The notes beneath the pieces were generated by a model. That model was not told the DNA's origin, did no database searches, and worked only from the letters and a program-made list of their open reading frames with translations. From contig QYRS01000012.1 in assembly GCA_006503535.1 (NCBI GenBank), positions 620,001 through 684,000 on the forward strand: 64,000 nucleotides of DNA, in the 5' to 3' direction. Below are positions 45,562 to 57,754 of this stretch, piece by piece. The position numbers and the translations under genes were made by a program. The DNA comes from Arthrinium phaeospermum (taxonomy: Eukaryota > Ascomycota > Sordariomycetes > Amphisphaeriales > Apiosporaceae). Positions within the stretch are counted from its first letter, which is position 1. Each line of letters starts with the position of its first letter.

Positions 45562-47252
45562 TGAAAGGTTTTGTCTTTTTTTTACATAACGTAACGATGG
45601 GGGAGACGAGCGATGAATGAAGAAGATAGCTTGCGGGCTGTTTCTCGGTGGGGAAGGGACAGATTATTGTACGAATCCAGATCAGCGTCAGCAAAACCAA
45701 TAATAACCAGAACTTTACGATTTCGATCACACAGCGTTTCTTATTGCGGTGATGAGCTGGGCTCGAAGGAGGAGGAAAGGGGGGCCGGGGTGCGAGAGAT
45801 GATGAAGATGACTATTGTCTCTCCCGTGTCAGCATGGGCTGAGTTTCATTGTGGTCAACAAGCCCCGTGTGGACAGCACCGGCTGTCGGGTTTTGTACGT
45901 ATACGTGTAAGTAGCGAATGTCAACAGGAATCAGAAGGATATGTCCGGTCAACTGGTCGGGACAAACAAGCATTGCCAAGTTGTGATATCGATATGGCCC
46001 GTGTCGGCCTACCTATCAGGGAATGCCAATGTGCCTGTCTACCTTCGGTGGATTATCATGATGGCTGGGGATTCGGGATGAATGCGGTGGGCTGCAGGAT
46101 CTGAGAAGGGAAGAGAGGGGTGCCGTATTGTTTATCCCCCCTCCCCCGGCCGGGTCTTCGTTGGATTTTAGAGTTTGCCAAGCCTCTTTTGTTTTTTTAT
46201 TGTTCCTCTAGTAGTATCATTATATGCAGGTGGAGTTCCATTACTTGTTCTTGGGGTATCCTGGGTGGAAATCCCCCAGCTGCTGTATGGGTGCCCCCTC
46301 AAGGTGCCATCGTTGGTCGATCTGGGTCTCGGAATTTTGGCGAGATGGGTCAGTCAATAGTAGATGGAGATGGAGATGGACGATAGGGAATGTAGTAGTG
46401 GTGGTTCGGTGTCCAGGGTCGTCAACCACCACTGCCGTCTCGGTAGTTGTGGGAGCGGAGTCGGTAGATAGATAGGTGGCTGGCTGGATGGGGTGGGCTT
46501 CCGGGGGAGGGTCGGGATCATGCCCGGTGCGATAAAGTTTGTTTCCGATAGTCCGTCCGACTGCCAACGTCGCATCATTCATACAACTTGATTGTCGACG
46601 ACTCGACGGTTCTGGTCCAGTAAGGGTATGTCCCTGACTCAAACACAAGCTGGTTTTGTTTTCATTTGTTGTTGTTTAGGTGATCTTGATGGGGGATGAT
46701 CGGATATCGCTGGAGGCTTCGGGCCCCGGGGTCAGTCGCAACTTTTACCTGGAGAGGATCAGGGTAATGATTCCATGGTGTTTTTCTCCGGGTGTCATTC
46801 CACCGGGTCGTTCCGTTAGCTGTTATGCTTTCGGATCAGGGGTCTCGGCATTTGATTAACTGGTCGGTCGGTTGACATCAGCTAGCTGCTAGACCAATTC
46901 GCCTGTTCATCATCGCGGGAAAAGGGGTAATGCGATGTGCGTCGCAATAGTCACATCTTGGGGGTTTTCAGCGCATGGTACATGAATCCGATCATTGCAC
47001 CGTCGTCTCCGTCAGCCCGTGGTATCTTCCTAGTACGAAACTTACTTGCTCGGCTAGGAAAGGGGGAGGTTGTCTTCGGCAAAGTCTATCATCGTACCTG
47101 AACAGCCCTCGGTAGTAAGACCATGCAACATAACTAGCCAATTTCTATCAGTTGCGAAATGACGTGCTTATTATTACTCTATTGACCTTCTTCTATGTTG
47201 CTAGTAAATTCGAACGAGTCCCAAAGCTCCTGTTTATAATAGCTCTCCCTCT
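45562..47252. other. 1.7-kb intergenic region
   Basis: Between the convergent ends of VPS35 and the O-methyltransferase. It includes a short GGAGAT-type repeat near 46362-46381. Frames on both strands overlap and lack domains. Confidence 0.45.
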
Positions 47253-48530
47253 CTAAGCCAGCTCCGCCTCAATGACACTCTCCGCCACGCCGGGGTAGCT
47301 GTAGATTTTAACCACCCGGAGCCCCGCCTGTTCGATGATGGCGCGCCAGTGCCGCTCGGTGCGCTCCTGCACCGCAAAGTGCGCCAGCATCATCATGTCC
47401 ATGGACGTGGCCGCGAGCGTGGGCCGCTCCTCGGACAGCACGATCTCGTTGAAGAGGACGCGCGAGTAGCCCTTCTTGAGGGCGGGCCGCAGGTTCTCGA
47501 GGATCCGGACGCCCTCGGCGTCGCCCCAGTCGTGCAGGATCGAGTGCAGCGCGTAGGCGCGCGCCGCCTGGATCGGCTGGGGTGTGAAGAAGTCGTGCGC
47601 TTGGGCCTCGAACCGGTCGCTCTTCTCGGCCGTCGCGACGACGGGCTCGCGGTCTTGGAGGATCAGCCGGCCCGGGTGGGAGGCGTGCACTTTGGCGAAC
47701 TGGACCAGGTCGTGGCCGCGGCCGCCGCCCACGTCGACGAGGAAGGCGTCGCTGTTGCCGTCTTGGCCGGGCGCGAACCCCGCGATCAGCTGGTCCGCGA
47801 CGGGGTAGAAGTCCCACCAGTCGGGCTTGCCCGCGCGGTAGGCCGACATGAAGGAGTCGAAGTGCGACAGGTGCGGCGGCGTGGCGACGAGCCAGTCGAA
47901 GAAGGGCAGCTCGGTCTTGTGGGCGGCCTGGAAGGGCCCGTCGGTCAGGGACGTCGGCTGCTTGTAGCCCGTCTGCTGGAAGTAGGCGGGGAAGCCGTTG
48001 AAGGACGGCCGCGCCACGTCGTAGCAGAAGGAAATGCTGTGCTGGTACTTTTGCTCGGCCAGACCGTCGCTGAGCGGCGTCCCGCGCCACCGGCCTTCCT
48101 GGAACACGACCATCTTGGTCGCGGTCAGGTGCCGCAGTATGCGCTGGAGCAGCGGCAGGTCGAGGCCCGTCTTGGCGGCCAGGTCTTCCGGGGTGAGCCC
48201 GCAGGCGCCGGCGTCGCGGAGGTGCTGGAAGAGTTGGACGTCGACGGCTAGGCGGCAGTGGGCGGACTTGGCAGGCTGTTATGAATGTGTCAGTTATTAT
48301 TCTAGGTTGCGAAATACCATGTGGTAGGTGAGTTAGGGGAGTGCGTATGCTTAACTTACCTCAGACCAGAAGCTGCGCTGGATGAACTCGCTGGGGATCT
48401 CGAGGGCGGCTACCAGAGAGTGGGACAGGTCGATCAGGTCCTCGCGCGAGCCTGGCGCCTGGCTGTTCTCGTAGGCCTTGCCGGCCGCGGCGATGCGCTC
48501 GAGCAGCGCGGAGACGGATGGTGAACTCAT
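47253..48530 (-). CDS. SAM-dependent O-methyltransferase (397 aa)
   Basis: Exons 48530-48360 and 48275-47253, 84-nt intron, phase 0. An N-terminal winged-helix dimerisation part contains LAVDVQLFQHLRDAG. The class I methyltransferase fold then has VDVGGGRG at 237-244 (SAM loop) and the catalytic-region motif SILHDWGD with H305, the expected base. The C terminus contains ERHWRAIIEQAGL. These enzymes methylate hydroxyls of aromatic or polyketide metabolites in the cytosol. No polyketide or peptide synthase lies within the window, so it stands alone. The gene is GC-rich; plus-strand frames of up to 300 codons over it are shadows. Confidence 0.88.
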
Positions 48531-50796
48531 TCTCGGTCGTGGCTGGTCGTTGCTATGCTTACATGCACAGAAACAGAAGTAAACTCTTCTATGATAAGTC
48601 GTATTACCTCAATGAACTGCTTGCGTTTGGAATACAAGTAGCTCTCGACGCCCACCAAGCACACAGCCAAGAGCGCTCGTTTCTAATATAAGGCACCGTA
48701 TTCCCACGCCTGGGTCTGCTCTCGATTCACCAGTCGCGCCGTTTCCGCGCCAATCTGGAGCTAGCTACCAGAGAGGATCTCCCTCTTTTCCTCTGTGTGT
48801 GTTTGTATCGGCCCCTCTCTCCCTAGAAGGAAGGGAGATGGGAGATGGTCCACCTCCGCCGGGTAGACCATCAAAGGAGGACCATCAGGCTACTGTCCCG
48901 GGGGATCGCAGTGGAAAAAGGGGATAGCATTGATATGAAGTCGGGCAGGGATCAGATGACAGGGATCGGCTGCCTTACCGCACGTACATGTTGATGGGCA
49001 TTCATTCACGTTTCTGTGTTACTCACAAAAGTCCGATTTTGATAAGTAGCAATATTGGTTGTCGAGGACGCAATCAAATAATCATGCAAGGAGATCTAGG
49101 CAAGGACCCTTAAAAGATCTAGATGAAGCAATCACAATAGCTCAAGGATAAACCTGTACAGCCAAAGGAAGCGGGAGCCAGTCGAAGCCGTCCTCCTAGC
49201 AAGTACGTAGTTGTTGGTAGGCAATGCAATGCGCGGTTGGTTGATGTGAAGGAAGGGGGAGCCTGTCTCCATCGGCGACGATCATTGGCCGTGCTCGGCA
49301 AGCGGGCAGCGGGCGGCGCCAAATTGGGTAGTGTCACAGGGGGTTGAGGGCTTGTAGTGTATTGCTGGGTTGCACTCGCTCCGTTACCGACTCATGCGGG
49401 ATCCACCTGGATGACCCGGTCGCTTTCCCGGTGCCCTGGATCGCCTGTCTTCAAGACGCAAGACAAGACGACATTTGGCCATCGGAAGTGGCAGTGGCAA
49501 CCCGGAAAAGCTGCGACTTTGCAGGTGGGAGAAAACTCTATCTGCCTCTTGTTTCATGGCCAACCCGGGAAGCTACCCCCGTCGTCGTCCGTCTTCGAGC
49601 ATTCCCTTCACCGTTGCCGTGGAACATGAGGTCGTCGTTGCAGCCCTAGGGCAGCCCCACTCTATCTTCCTGCTGCCCCTGCGCGAAAGGAAATCGTTCC
49701 GGGCAGCCGGTGGATATGCTGCTACTGCTAGTGCTGGCCGCCGAGCTCTGATCGAACGACCGACTCTCAGCCTACGCTACGCCAGCCCGCCGTGATACAG
49801 TAAGGCACTTCGTTTAAGCGGCGGACGGCATCGCTGCACCACGCCGATCCCATTTCTTTCCTAAGGCTTAACGTATTGTTAGGGTGCGATTAGAATATGG
49901 GGTTTGCATCCATGTTCCTTGTCGGCATGCGCGGATAATCCCATCTGTCTTGCATTTAGTATTTACGTACTTACTGGAAGAGTGGTTTGCCAATCCGTTA
50001 TTTAGGTAGGTACTTGGTTGAACCAGCCTTTCCCCGTTGTAATAAATCTCGTTCGACCTAAACTAAACCCCCCAGGGACCAGTGGCCGGATCGATGCGCG
50101 GGCACCCCCTGCCACCTTGTTCATATCCCAAAGAACAAGTGGGAATGGGGGAGGAGACAGTATGGACGGAGCAGAAGACGGAGCACTCTAGCCTTGGTAG
50201 TTCACACTTCCCAATCGGTCTAGATGCAGTGATGCTTCGGGGCACGCCATGGGCCATGTCCATCCCCGGCGGACATGGACGCAGGGGTTTCAAACGCTGT
50301 TGGGGGAGCCGGTTCGCAGCTCTTAGCCGAATCGGAACGGTACAGGGTCCCTCCCAGCCGACTCGTAGTCTCTGCTGCAACCCTGGGTAGAAAACCAGTC
50401 GCGGTCCTGCCCTCCCTCGACTGCAAGCTGATAAAGGCGTCCGGTTGCGACGTAGCCATGAATCGACGTCGGATTGAATCTCTGTACGTTACAGCATGGC
50501 AGAAACCCTAACTTCTCATGCGAGATCTCTAAGGGAGGTTCCGGTTTCTGGCCTTTGTAACTTGATGGGCGATTCTGTTTTCCTCCCGAGACGATGAACA
50601 TACGCGCTTCTGTATCAATGTATTAAGAACGAGCTGGATCCCCACTGGGAGACCAGATTCACAAGCATCTCGCCCGCCGTCGTAGACGAAGCCCACAGGA
50701 AAGCCCCCTACGGTTTTTCCTTCTTTTTTTTTTCCGTCTCCCTCCGACCACCCACTCCACCTTCACCACCCCCTTTTGGGGCAACGAACCTCGAAA
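48531..50796. other. 2.3-kb divergent intergenic region
   Basis: Separates the O-methyltransferase (minus) and the rhodopsin-like gene (plus). Three mutually overlapping plus-strand frames near 49.3-49.8 kb and others near 50.1-50.6 kb have no start context, domain or splice support. Confidence 0.4.
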
Positions 50797-52437
50797 ATGT
50801 CGGGACAGCCTCCTGCTGGGGGCCCGCCGCCTTTCCGGACCGACGTCGACTTTGACGAGAACCGGCAGCTCGAGATCAACCTCGTCGCCTGGATTTGCAC
50901 GGGAGTCGCCATCACCGTTGTGGCCTTCAAGCTCTTCACTCGCGCCCACATCACGAAAGTTGTGGGATGGGATGACTTTTTTATCTTCTTGTCGCTGGTA
51001 AGCATATCCTCATCTTGCGCGACCCCCTGAAACACGAAGCAGAGAAAAGAAAGCACAGCCAAACACTTGAGGGGGACAAACGGTCATACTCGGTTGACAA
51101 TTTGCTCACGGAACACAACCATTAGGCTCTCAGCATCATTGCATCTGCTTTTGTCTCGTACTCGGTGACGCTGGGTTTTGGCCGGCATACGATAGCGGTG
51201 GCGATGGAACCGGATGGACCAGAACGTCTGGTCAACACGGCAATGTGGCAACAGCTGGGCTACCGTGAGTTATTTCTTGTTATTCTATTTTACCCCTTTA
51301 TTCCTTTCCCCAGCACTGTTTGCTGACACTTGACATGTGTGTGGCCGTCCAGCTTTCAACATCGGCGCCTTCAGCTTCCCCAACATCTCCATCGCCATCC
51401 TGGTGGTGCGGCTCCTGGACCCGTGGCCGGCCCGGGCGCGCGCCCTGTACGCCATGGTGGTGGTGCAGGTGGTGCTGGCCCTCGTCTCGGTCATCATCGT
51501 CTTCAAGCAGTGCCAGCCGACGGCCAAGGTCTGGAACAAGCAGCTTCCCGGGACCTGCTGGAGCCCCGACGTGCTCAACGACTTCTCCTACTTCCTCTCG
51601 GCCTACACCACCCTGACCGACATCGTGCTGGCCGCCGTGCCCATTTCCGCCTTCTGGCGGCTCAAGATGCGCGCCAACACCAAGGTCGGCGTCTGCGTCA
51701 TGATGGGGCTCACGCTGCTCTCGGCCGTCGTCACCATCATCAAGGCGACCTACCTGAGCTTGTTCAACGACCAGTCTGATCCACGTGAGTTGCCCGTTTT
51801 CTTCCAAACACACTTCAACTTCGTGTTACTAATATATTCCATTTGCTTCATACATAGTCTACGACGTCGCGCCTCTTGTCATCTGGGGCCTGATCGAGCA
51901 AAACGTCGTCATCGTGGCCGCCTGCATCCCGACCCTGCGGCCCTTCTTCCACAAGGTCTGGAAGGGCGAGAAGTCGGGCTCGGGCTCCAACGGCGGCAGC
52001 GGGGGCTCGGGGTCGAAATTCAGCACCAACACCTTCTTCTCCAAGGGCCGCAACCGCCACCACCGGAAGCTCGAGGACTCGGTGCTGGACCTCGACCCGC
52101 ACGAGCAGGACCTCGAGGCCCACGTGCTGGAGCAGATGGGCCCAAGCCATGACAGTCACGAGGAGGAGGAGGGGAGGTCGGCGTGGCCATGGCGGGGTCG
52201 AGGCCGGGCGAGCTGGAGACCGAGGACTACGATGCCGGGTCCAACAGCTCGCGGAAGGGCATCTGGCGCACCCTGCAGGTCAACATGGAGTGGGACGCCC
52301 AGTCGCAGACCAAGCGCGTCTCGCGGTCTCCCTTTGGGCCCGATATCCCCAACGATGGCCGGTGCGAGTCCTTGTCGGAAAAGGAGGGGCGGAAGAAGAA
52401 GCACAAGAGTGCGAATGCCCGTATGACGCGAAGCTGA
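50797..52437 (+). CDS. Seven-helix integral membrane protein of the fungal rhodopsin-like (Pth11-related) family, frame break near the tail
   Basis: Exons 50797-50997, 51126-51264, 51353-51784 and 51858-52437. Seven hydrophobic helices can be counted, from INLVAWICTGVAITVVAF to the last, which carries the family signature WGLIEQNVVIVAACIPTLRP. The VGWDD motif before helix 2 and the tryptophan/cysteine pair around TCWSPDV are also typical. The cytoplasmic tail is Gly/Ser-rich, then His/Asp/Glu-rich. At 52171-52174 a GGGG run shifts the frame; one more G would join EEEEG to EVGVAMAG and the true end at 52437. Without it, translation would end at 52426 with an Arg-rich junk tail. Lacks a CFEM domain. 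Presumed plasma-membrane receptor-like protein; the ligand is unknown. Confidence 0.82.
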
Positions 52438-53899
52438 AGGGTAGAAGGGAGAAAGAAGGAACGTAATTATCTATACAGTTGGAATTATCCTGTATCATTA
52501 TGCTGTACGAACAAAACATGGGCATGTAAAATATTGTTTGTATGATGGGGAAACGCGGCAAACGCAGGGCCGGTATGCGGGTGTGGGCATGAAAGGTCAA
52601 TTGGCACAAGATCCATCTAATGGGACCAGAGAGACAAAGTAGAGAGATACCCTTTATGTAGCTATGAATTCATGTAGATTTTGCGCAATGCAAACTATGG
52701 CGATTAGATGAAAAGGGGCGGCACGGCCAAGACGAAGAATGGTGAGATCTGGTATGAAGCAAGACGTTGAATATTGTCATCTTAGTGTGTAGTAAATAAG
52801 TTGTAGATTATGGTAGAAAAACCACGATTTATTTCAAGTCTGTCGTAGACCATGGTGGTGTAAGGTTGCGTTCCTTAAAGGTGTGGGAGCTTGTATTTGG
52901 TGTAGGGCCTTGATACGTCGCAGTCGTAGAGTGTGTTTATTTGGCATTGTACATCATAGGCAGTATCGTTTTGATAGTCAAAGTAGTCACAGAGAAGAGA
53001 TATTACAGACTAGGATTGTTGCGGTCTATTCGCTTTTCTCAGGGGCTGTCGGCCGCATTGACAGGCAACTCGGCCACCCGCTCTGCCCTGAGCCAAAGCA
53101 ACCACGCAATAATTATGTCGAAACCATGGGCAACAGAGTCAAGTTCCTACATGCCTGAGCTAAAGGTTCATTTCCGAGCATTCCATACACACTCCATGTA
53201 AACACAATGTACCCAGTACCACCACTTTCGCTACCGGATCGTTTTCTGCTTCTTCTTCTTTCAATATGATCGTTGGCCTAGAGATTCACAAAGATTTGTA
53301 ACCTAACGTTTATGGCATTCTTGATACGACTACGCATGGTAAGCCGGTAGATGGTAAGTGTTGCGGAAAATGGACGGGTCGCATCACATCACGGAATGCT
53401 CTGTCTCACAAGATTTGCGAGCACGACCATGTCCGGCTTCTACGTTTTCGTAAACGCCCAACCAAAGAGTTGACTCAGATCCATCCGCGTTCAGCACTTT
53501 GCTGGTGCTGATTCAATTGACGATAATCCTCCCATTATACAGCACTGGCCCCTTTGAGCAGCCATTGCACTAGCTCTGGCTCCTTATCTTGGTAGCAAAG
53601 AAACCCCTGACAATGAAAATCACCTCGCAGTTCCGCATACAGCCACGACTTGGGCCAACAAAGGTATCTTGCGGCCTTTCAGCAAATGGCCCTCTGAGCT
53701 GAACTTATTGCAGATACGCAGTGTGCAGTTGAGTTCTGGATTTTCCCCCATCATCTCCGTGTCCAGAAAATCTGGTTTCGAACAGTTCTGAAGAGCAATA
53801 GTCGAACGCTTGCATTATCCTTTTTGTGTCCCTTATATCGTTTGTTGTGTATCATATATTCACCGAGCCTGAAAAACAAGTAACAGTGTCGCGCCTACT
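52438..53899. other. 1.5-kb intergenic region
   Basis: No supported gene. Relatively AT-rich, with short frames only. The right end is the promoter of the coiled-coil gene. Confidence 0.4.
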
Positions 53900-56772
53900 A
53901 TGTCCAAAGCACCGGAAGGGGCTGGCAAGGCCGCCCAGCAGGCTGAGGCTGGAGGAGGATTCACCATGGAGCAGTTTATTGAAGGTTTCAAGAGAGAAGT
54001 CAACAATGTCATTGAGGCAAAGAAGAAGGACGACAAGCTGTCCGGGATCGTGGGGGAACTGAAGAAGGCCGGCACCGAAGTCGTCGAGGGTCTCCTGAAG
54101 AACCAGGCGGCGCAGCCGCTGAACCCGGACAAGTTTCTGCAGGACTTCTGGAAGGCCTTCGATGCCCGCCTCAAGCAGTTGTCGGACGTGCGCAAGCAGC
54201 TCAAGAACAAGGGGCTCCCGGACCTCCGGGCGACCATGGGCGGCATCGTCCACATGACCATTTACGAACACGTGGTGCTGCCGGGGCTGGCCAAGAAGGA
54301 AAGACTCCCCAACGACAAGCTGGTCGCCACGTTCGCGGAAAAGTTCGACAAGGAGCTCGACGCCGTCGTGAAGAAGAAGGAGTACAAGATGTACAAGGAC
54401 GCCGCGACCGACGTGGCCGGCAGGGCGCTCAAGCAGAGCTACAGCGCCTCCGAGAAGGTAAAGCAGAAAGATCTCGAGCTGCAGGAGCTTCAGCAGCAGC
54501 CCAGGGCGAGCAACAAAGAGAAGGAATTGATGGAACAGGCTGCGGAGCTCAAGGAGAAGAACCAAGCGCTTCAGGGCAAAGTCAGTGACCTCGAGGCGCA
54601 GGCAATGAAAATGAACGACCCGGACACGGCAGTCACGGTGATACAGAATAAGTACGACGCTTTGTTGGAGAGAAGTCAAGAGGAGGGCAACTTGATCGGC
54701 GAGCTGGAGCAAGCGAGGGAAAAGTTACAAGATGAACTTAAGGTGGTCAAAGAGGAAAACAAAAAGCTGACCAAAGGGCGTGGCACCGCACAGGGGCAAA
54801 TGAATGGGCTCGAGACGGAGTTGAAGGAGCAGAAGGAGCGAGCAGCGAAGGGGGAAGTTGAGCTCAACAAGGCAAAGAAACAGATCGAAGAGCTCAGAGG
54901 GGATCTAGAGGAGGCGACAGCCGCCAGGACGGAAACCAATGATGATTATGATAGAGTCATGATCGAGTTCGAAAACTTCAAGGCGAAGGTTGGAGAATCC
55001 GGCAGCGGCTCCAAAGACGCCGCGTACGAAGAGACCATCAAGGGCCTGCGCGAGCAAGTCAAGGAGCTTGAGAAGGAGAACGGTAAGCTGCAAGCTGCCG
55101 AGGCCAGCATGTTCAGCCGGATGGAAGATGAAATGGCGCAGTCGGACGCGAAGGCATTCGAGAAGGCGGAGAAGGACGTACAGAAAAAGCTCCAGAACCT
55201 CGCGCGGGACCTCGCAACGGCGCAAAATGAGACCTCGAAGCACGCCAAGGAGAACAGCAGCCTCAAGGAGAAGAACAAGCAGCTGGAGAGCACCCACCGC
55301 CAGGCCGAGAGGAAGAACGCCGACCTCACCAAGAAGCATGCGGACCTCACCAAGAAGCACGAGGAGGCTGTGAAGGCCCAGGGGCTGACAAGGAGGCGGG
55401 CGACGGGGCGGCGGCGGAGGCGGCGAAGAAGCTTGCCGAGGTCGAGGCGGAGCGCGAGAAGCTCAAGGCCGCCTGCAAGGAATACAAGGAGAGGGAAGAT
55501 AGCCTGAAAACGATCACGCAGGAGCAGAAGAAGCAGCTGGAGACGTTGGAGGCCGGCAAGGCGGGGGCGGACGAGGCCGGAAAGGAACTGCGGGAGCTCC
55601 GGAAGGAGCGCGGTGACCTCCGGGCTGCCAACCAGAAGCTGGAAGCGGATCTGAAGGAACAGCAAAACCTTGCGGCTGCCAAGGCGGGCGACGAAGAGGC
55701 GCTGCAAACTCTTCGGGAACAGAACAAGAAGCTCCAGGACGACAATGACAAGCTCACGCAGGCGAGAGGGAGCCTGGACGAGAGGGTGACCGGCCTGGAG
55801 GGGGAGAAGGACGAATTCGCTGCCGAGAACGAAAATCTCAAGGCCGAGCTCGAAAAAGTCAAGAGCGACACTACCAAGGAAGAAGAAAACCAGACGCTGC
55901 AGAAGCAGGTCAAAGATCTCGAAGAGATGAACAGGACCCTGCAGGACACCCTCAACAAAATAAACCGAGGGGGCAACGGCGATGGTCTCGAGACTTTGGA
56001 CGAAGTCCCCGATGAGGAAGAGATGGCCGAGAAGACGCCGGAGGAGAGGGCGGAGTATTGGCAAAAGCAGTGCGCGGCGGCGGTGGCGGCACGCAATGAA
56101 ATGAACAAGGACCTCGGGGACCTGAGACGAGATTACCAGCGCCATCTTGCAGCCTACAATCAGGTGGACAAGCGCCGTGAAGACGCAGTGAACGAAAAGG
56201 ACGCCCTGGATACTAGACTTAAGGCCGCGGAGGCTGCTGCCAAGACCGCAGAGGCTGCTCTTGAGACGGCGGAGGCAGCTCGTGAGGCGGCGGAGGCAGC
56301 GGTTGCGGCAGCGGCGGCTGGCAATAACACCACCCCCGAGACGGCGGGCCCGACCAGGACGATAGGTGAAGTCACGCTGCCAGAGCGCAGCATGGACGCC
56401 GTGCCCGGAGCGACGCGCGACAGCATGTTCGCCGGGATCGCCAACATCTTCGGGCGAGGCGCACGAGGCGCACGAGGCCCGGTTGGCAGAGGCGGAGGCG
56501 GAGGAGACCCTGGACGTCGCCCGTCCGCGACGCTGGCCACCGACGATTGGCTCGACCAGTGGCTCATAGCCGGTTTTGTCGTCATGATCGTCGTGACCGT
56601 ACTCGGCCTCATGGTGATAGGCGCCGAGGGCCACAAGGCCGCCGTTTGGTTCGCGGCCAACCACGAGACGCGCGCCCAGTATGCCAACGACTGGTACTAC
56701 TTCACGATCCCCGTGCCGCAGCTCGAGTACATCTTCTACATATTTACCAGGGCGGTCTGGGCCAAGATGTAG
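53900..56772 (+). CDS. Long coiled-coil protein with a C-terminal membrane anchor, one frame break
   Basis: No intron seen. Residues about 10-190 form a mixed helical region of moderate complexity (FIEGFKREVNNVIEAKKK; FLQDFWKAFDARLKQL). From about 190 to 810 the chain is a near-continuous Lys/Glu/Gln-rich coiled coil. A Gly/Arg-rich hinge and one strong membrane helix (LIAGFVVMIVVTVLGLMVIG) follow, and the protein ends in about 45 aromatic-rich residues. The frame shifts once at 55381-55384 (GGGG). One added G gives about 957 residues, whereas as written the first frame ends at 55507. Tail-anchored coiled-coil proteins often tether vesicles or organelles, but I recognise no named family, so function is left open. 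Confidence 0.78.
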
Positions 56773-57754
56773 TGGATGGGGCAGTTAACCTAGCTACATA
56801 GTTGTATCCGTCAGGGGGAGTGGGTTGGGGTTATTGATTGTATTGTTTCGAGTATGGTAGGTTCTTAGTTAGCTGTTCAATAATATGAGTTGGTTATTCT
56901 TTCTTTGCGTATTTGCATGCGTATATATATATATATATATAATACATAATTACCGAGCACTGGCTGAGATAGGTTAAAGTGATGAGGCGTCGGTGAGATG
57001 GACGGACATTTAACATGGAGCCCTCATCCAGCTTCCCCGGGCCTACGCACTTGTAGCGTGCCGGAAAGCCGGATATTTCCCTATGCAGCTGCAGCTAAGT
57101 ACACGCGCTGATGTGCAGCGCCAAGGGACCCCCTAAGACCCCCCAAGAGTGGCTGTGCTCAGGCGCTGACTAACGGGCTTGGGCAGCTAGATTAAGCACG
57201 AATATGGAACCCGCGCGTCAGAAGTGTCCAAGTAATTACGACACGCACCCGGCCATCCATCGATTGATCCATCCATCAATCCAGCGCCGATTGGAATTCG
57301 ATGGAGCGACCATCCCCCGTCGTACGTAGGACACTGCCAACCTAATAATCCAAACCTACCTACACACCCCTACCATCCTAGGTCTAGGCCACGCTACTCA
57401 ACTCTTGACATTTCGAAGATCACTGTCCCTTGCACTGGTGGCTTGGACTGGATGAGCCGCTTTGTCGATTAAACCACTCTGTTCTTGGTCTATTGCAACC
57501 AACCCTTCACTCCTTATCGCCTCGTAATCAACCATCGCCATACATCGCTCGTTCAACTGCCTCCTACATTAGGTACATACATACCTTACCTACCTGTCTG
57601 CATACCTATCGACTTCCATGTACATGTACGCGGCACCGCTCTACAGTTTCAGCACACTCATGAGTCTGCCCACGTTCCACAGCCCATTGTCCTAGGACAA
57701 GTCCAGTAACGAACAACAACGCCACCACATGATTTCCTACTCCCTTTCGCAACG
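56773..57754. other. Intergenic region with a TA microsatellite
   Basis: A (TA)n run lies near 56920-56943. The rest is the promoter and leader of the peptidase gene, with clustered CCTACC/CATCCAT-type motifs. No gene seen. Confidence 0.5.
56920..56943. repeat. (TA)n microsatellite
   Basis: About eleven TA dinucleotides in a row, 150 bp after the coiled-coil gene. Probably in or just beyond its 3' UTR. Confidence 0.8.

Noticed and set aside
47349..48251. 300-codon plus-strand frame over the O-methyltransferase
   Set aside because: Antisense shadow; the minus strand has the SAM loop and catalytic motif and a proper intron.
54946..56664. 572-codon minus-strand frame opposite the coiled-coil gene
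   Set aside because: Leu/Ser-rich complement of Lys/Glu/Gln codons; no start, splice or domain support.
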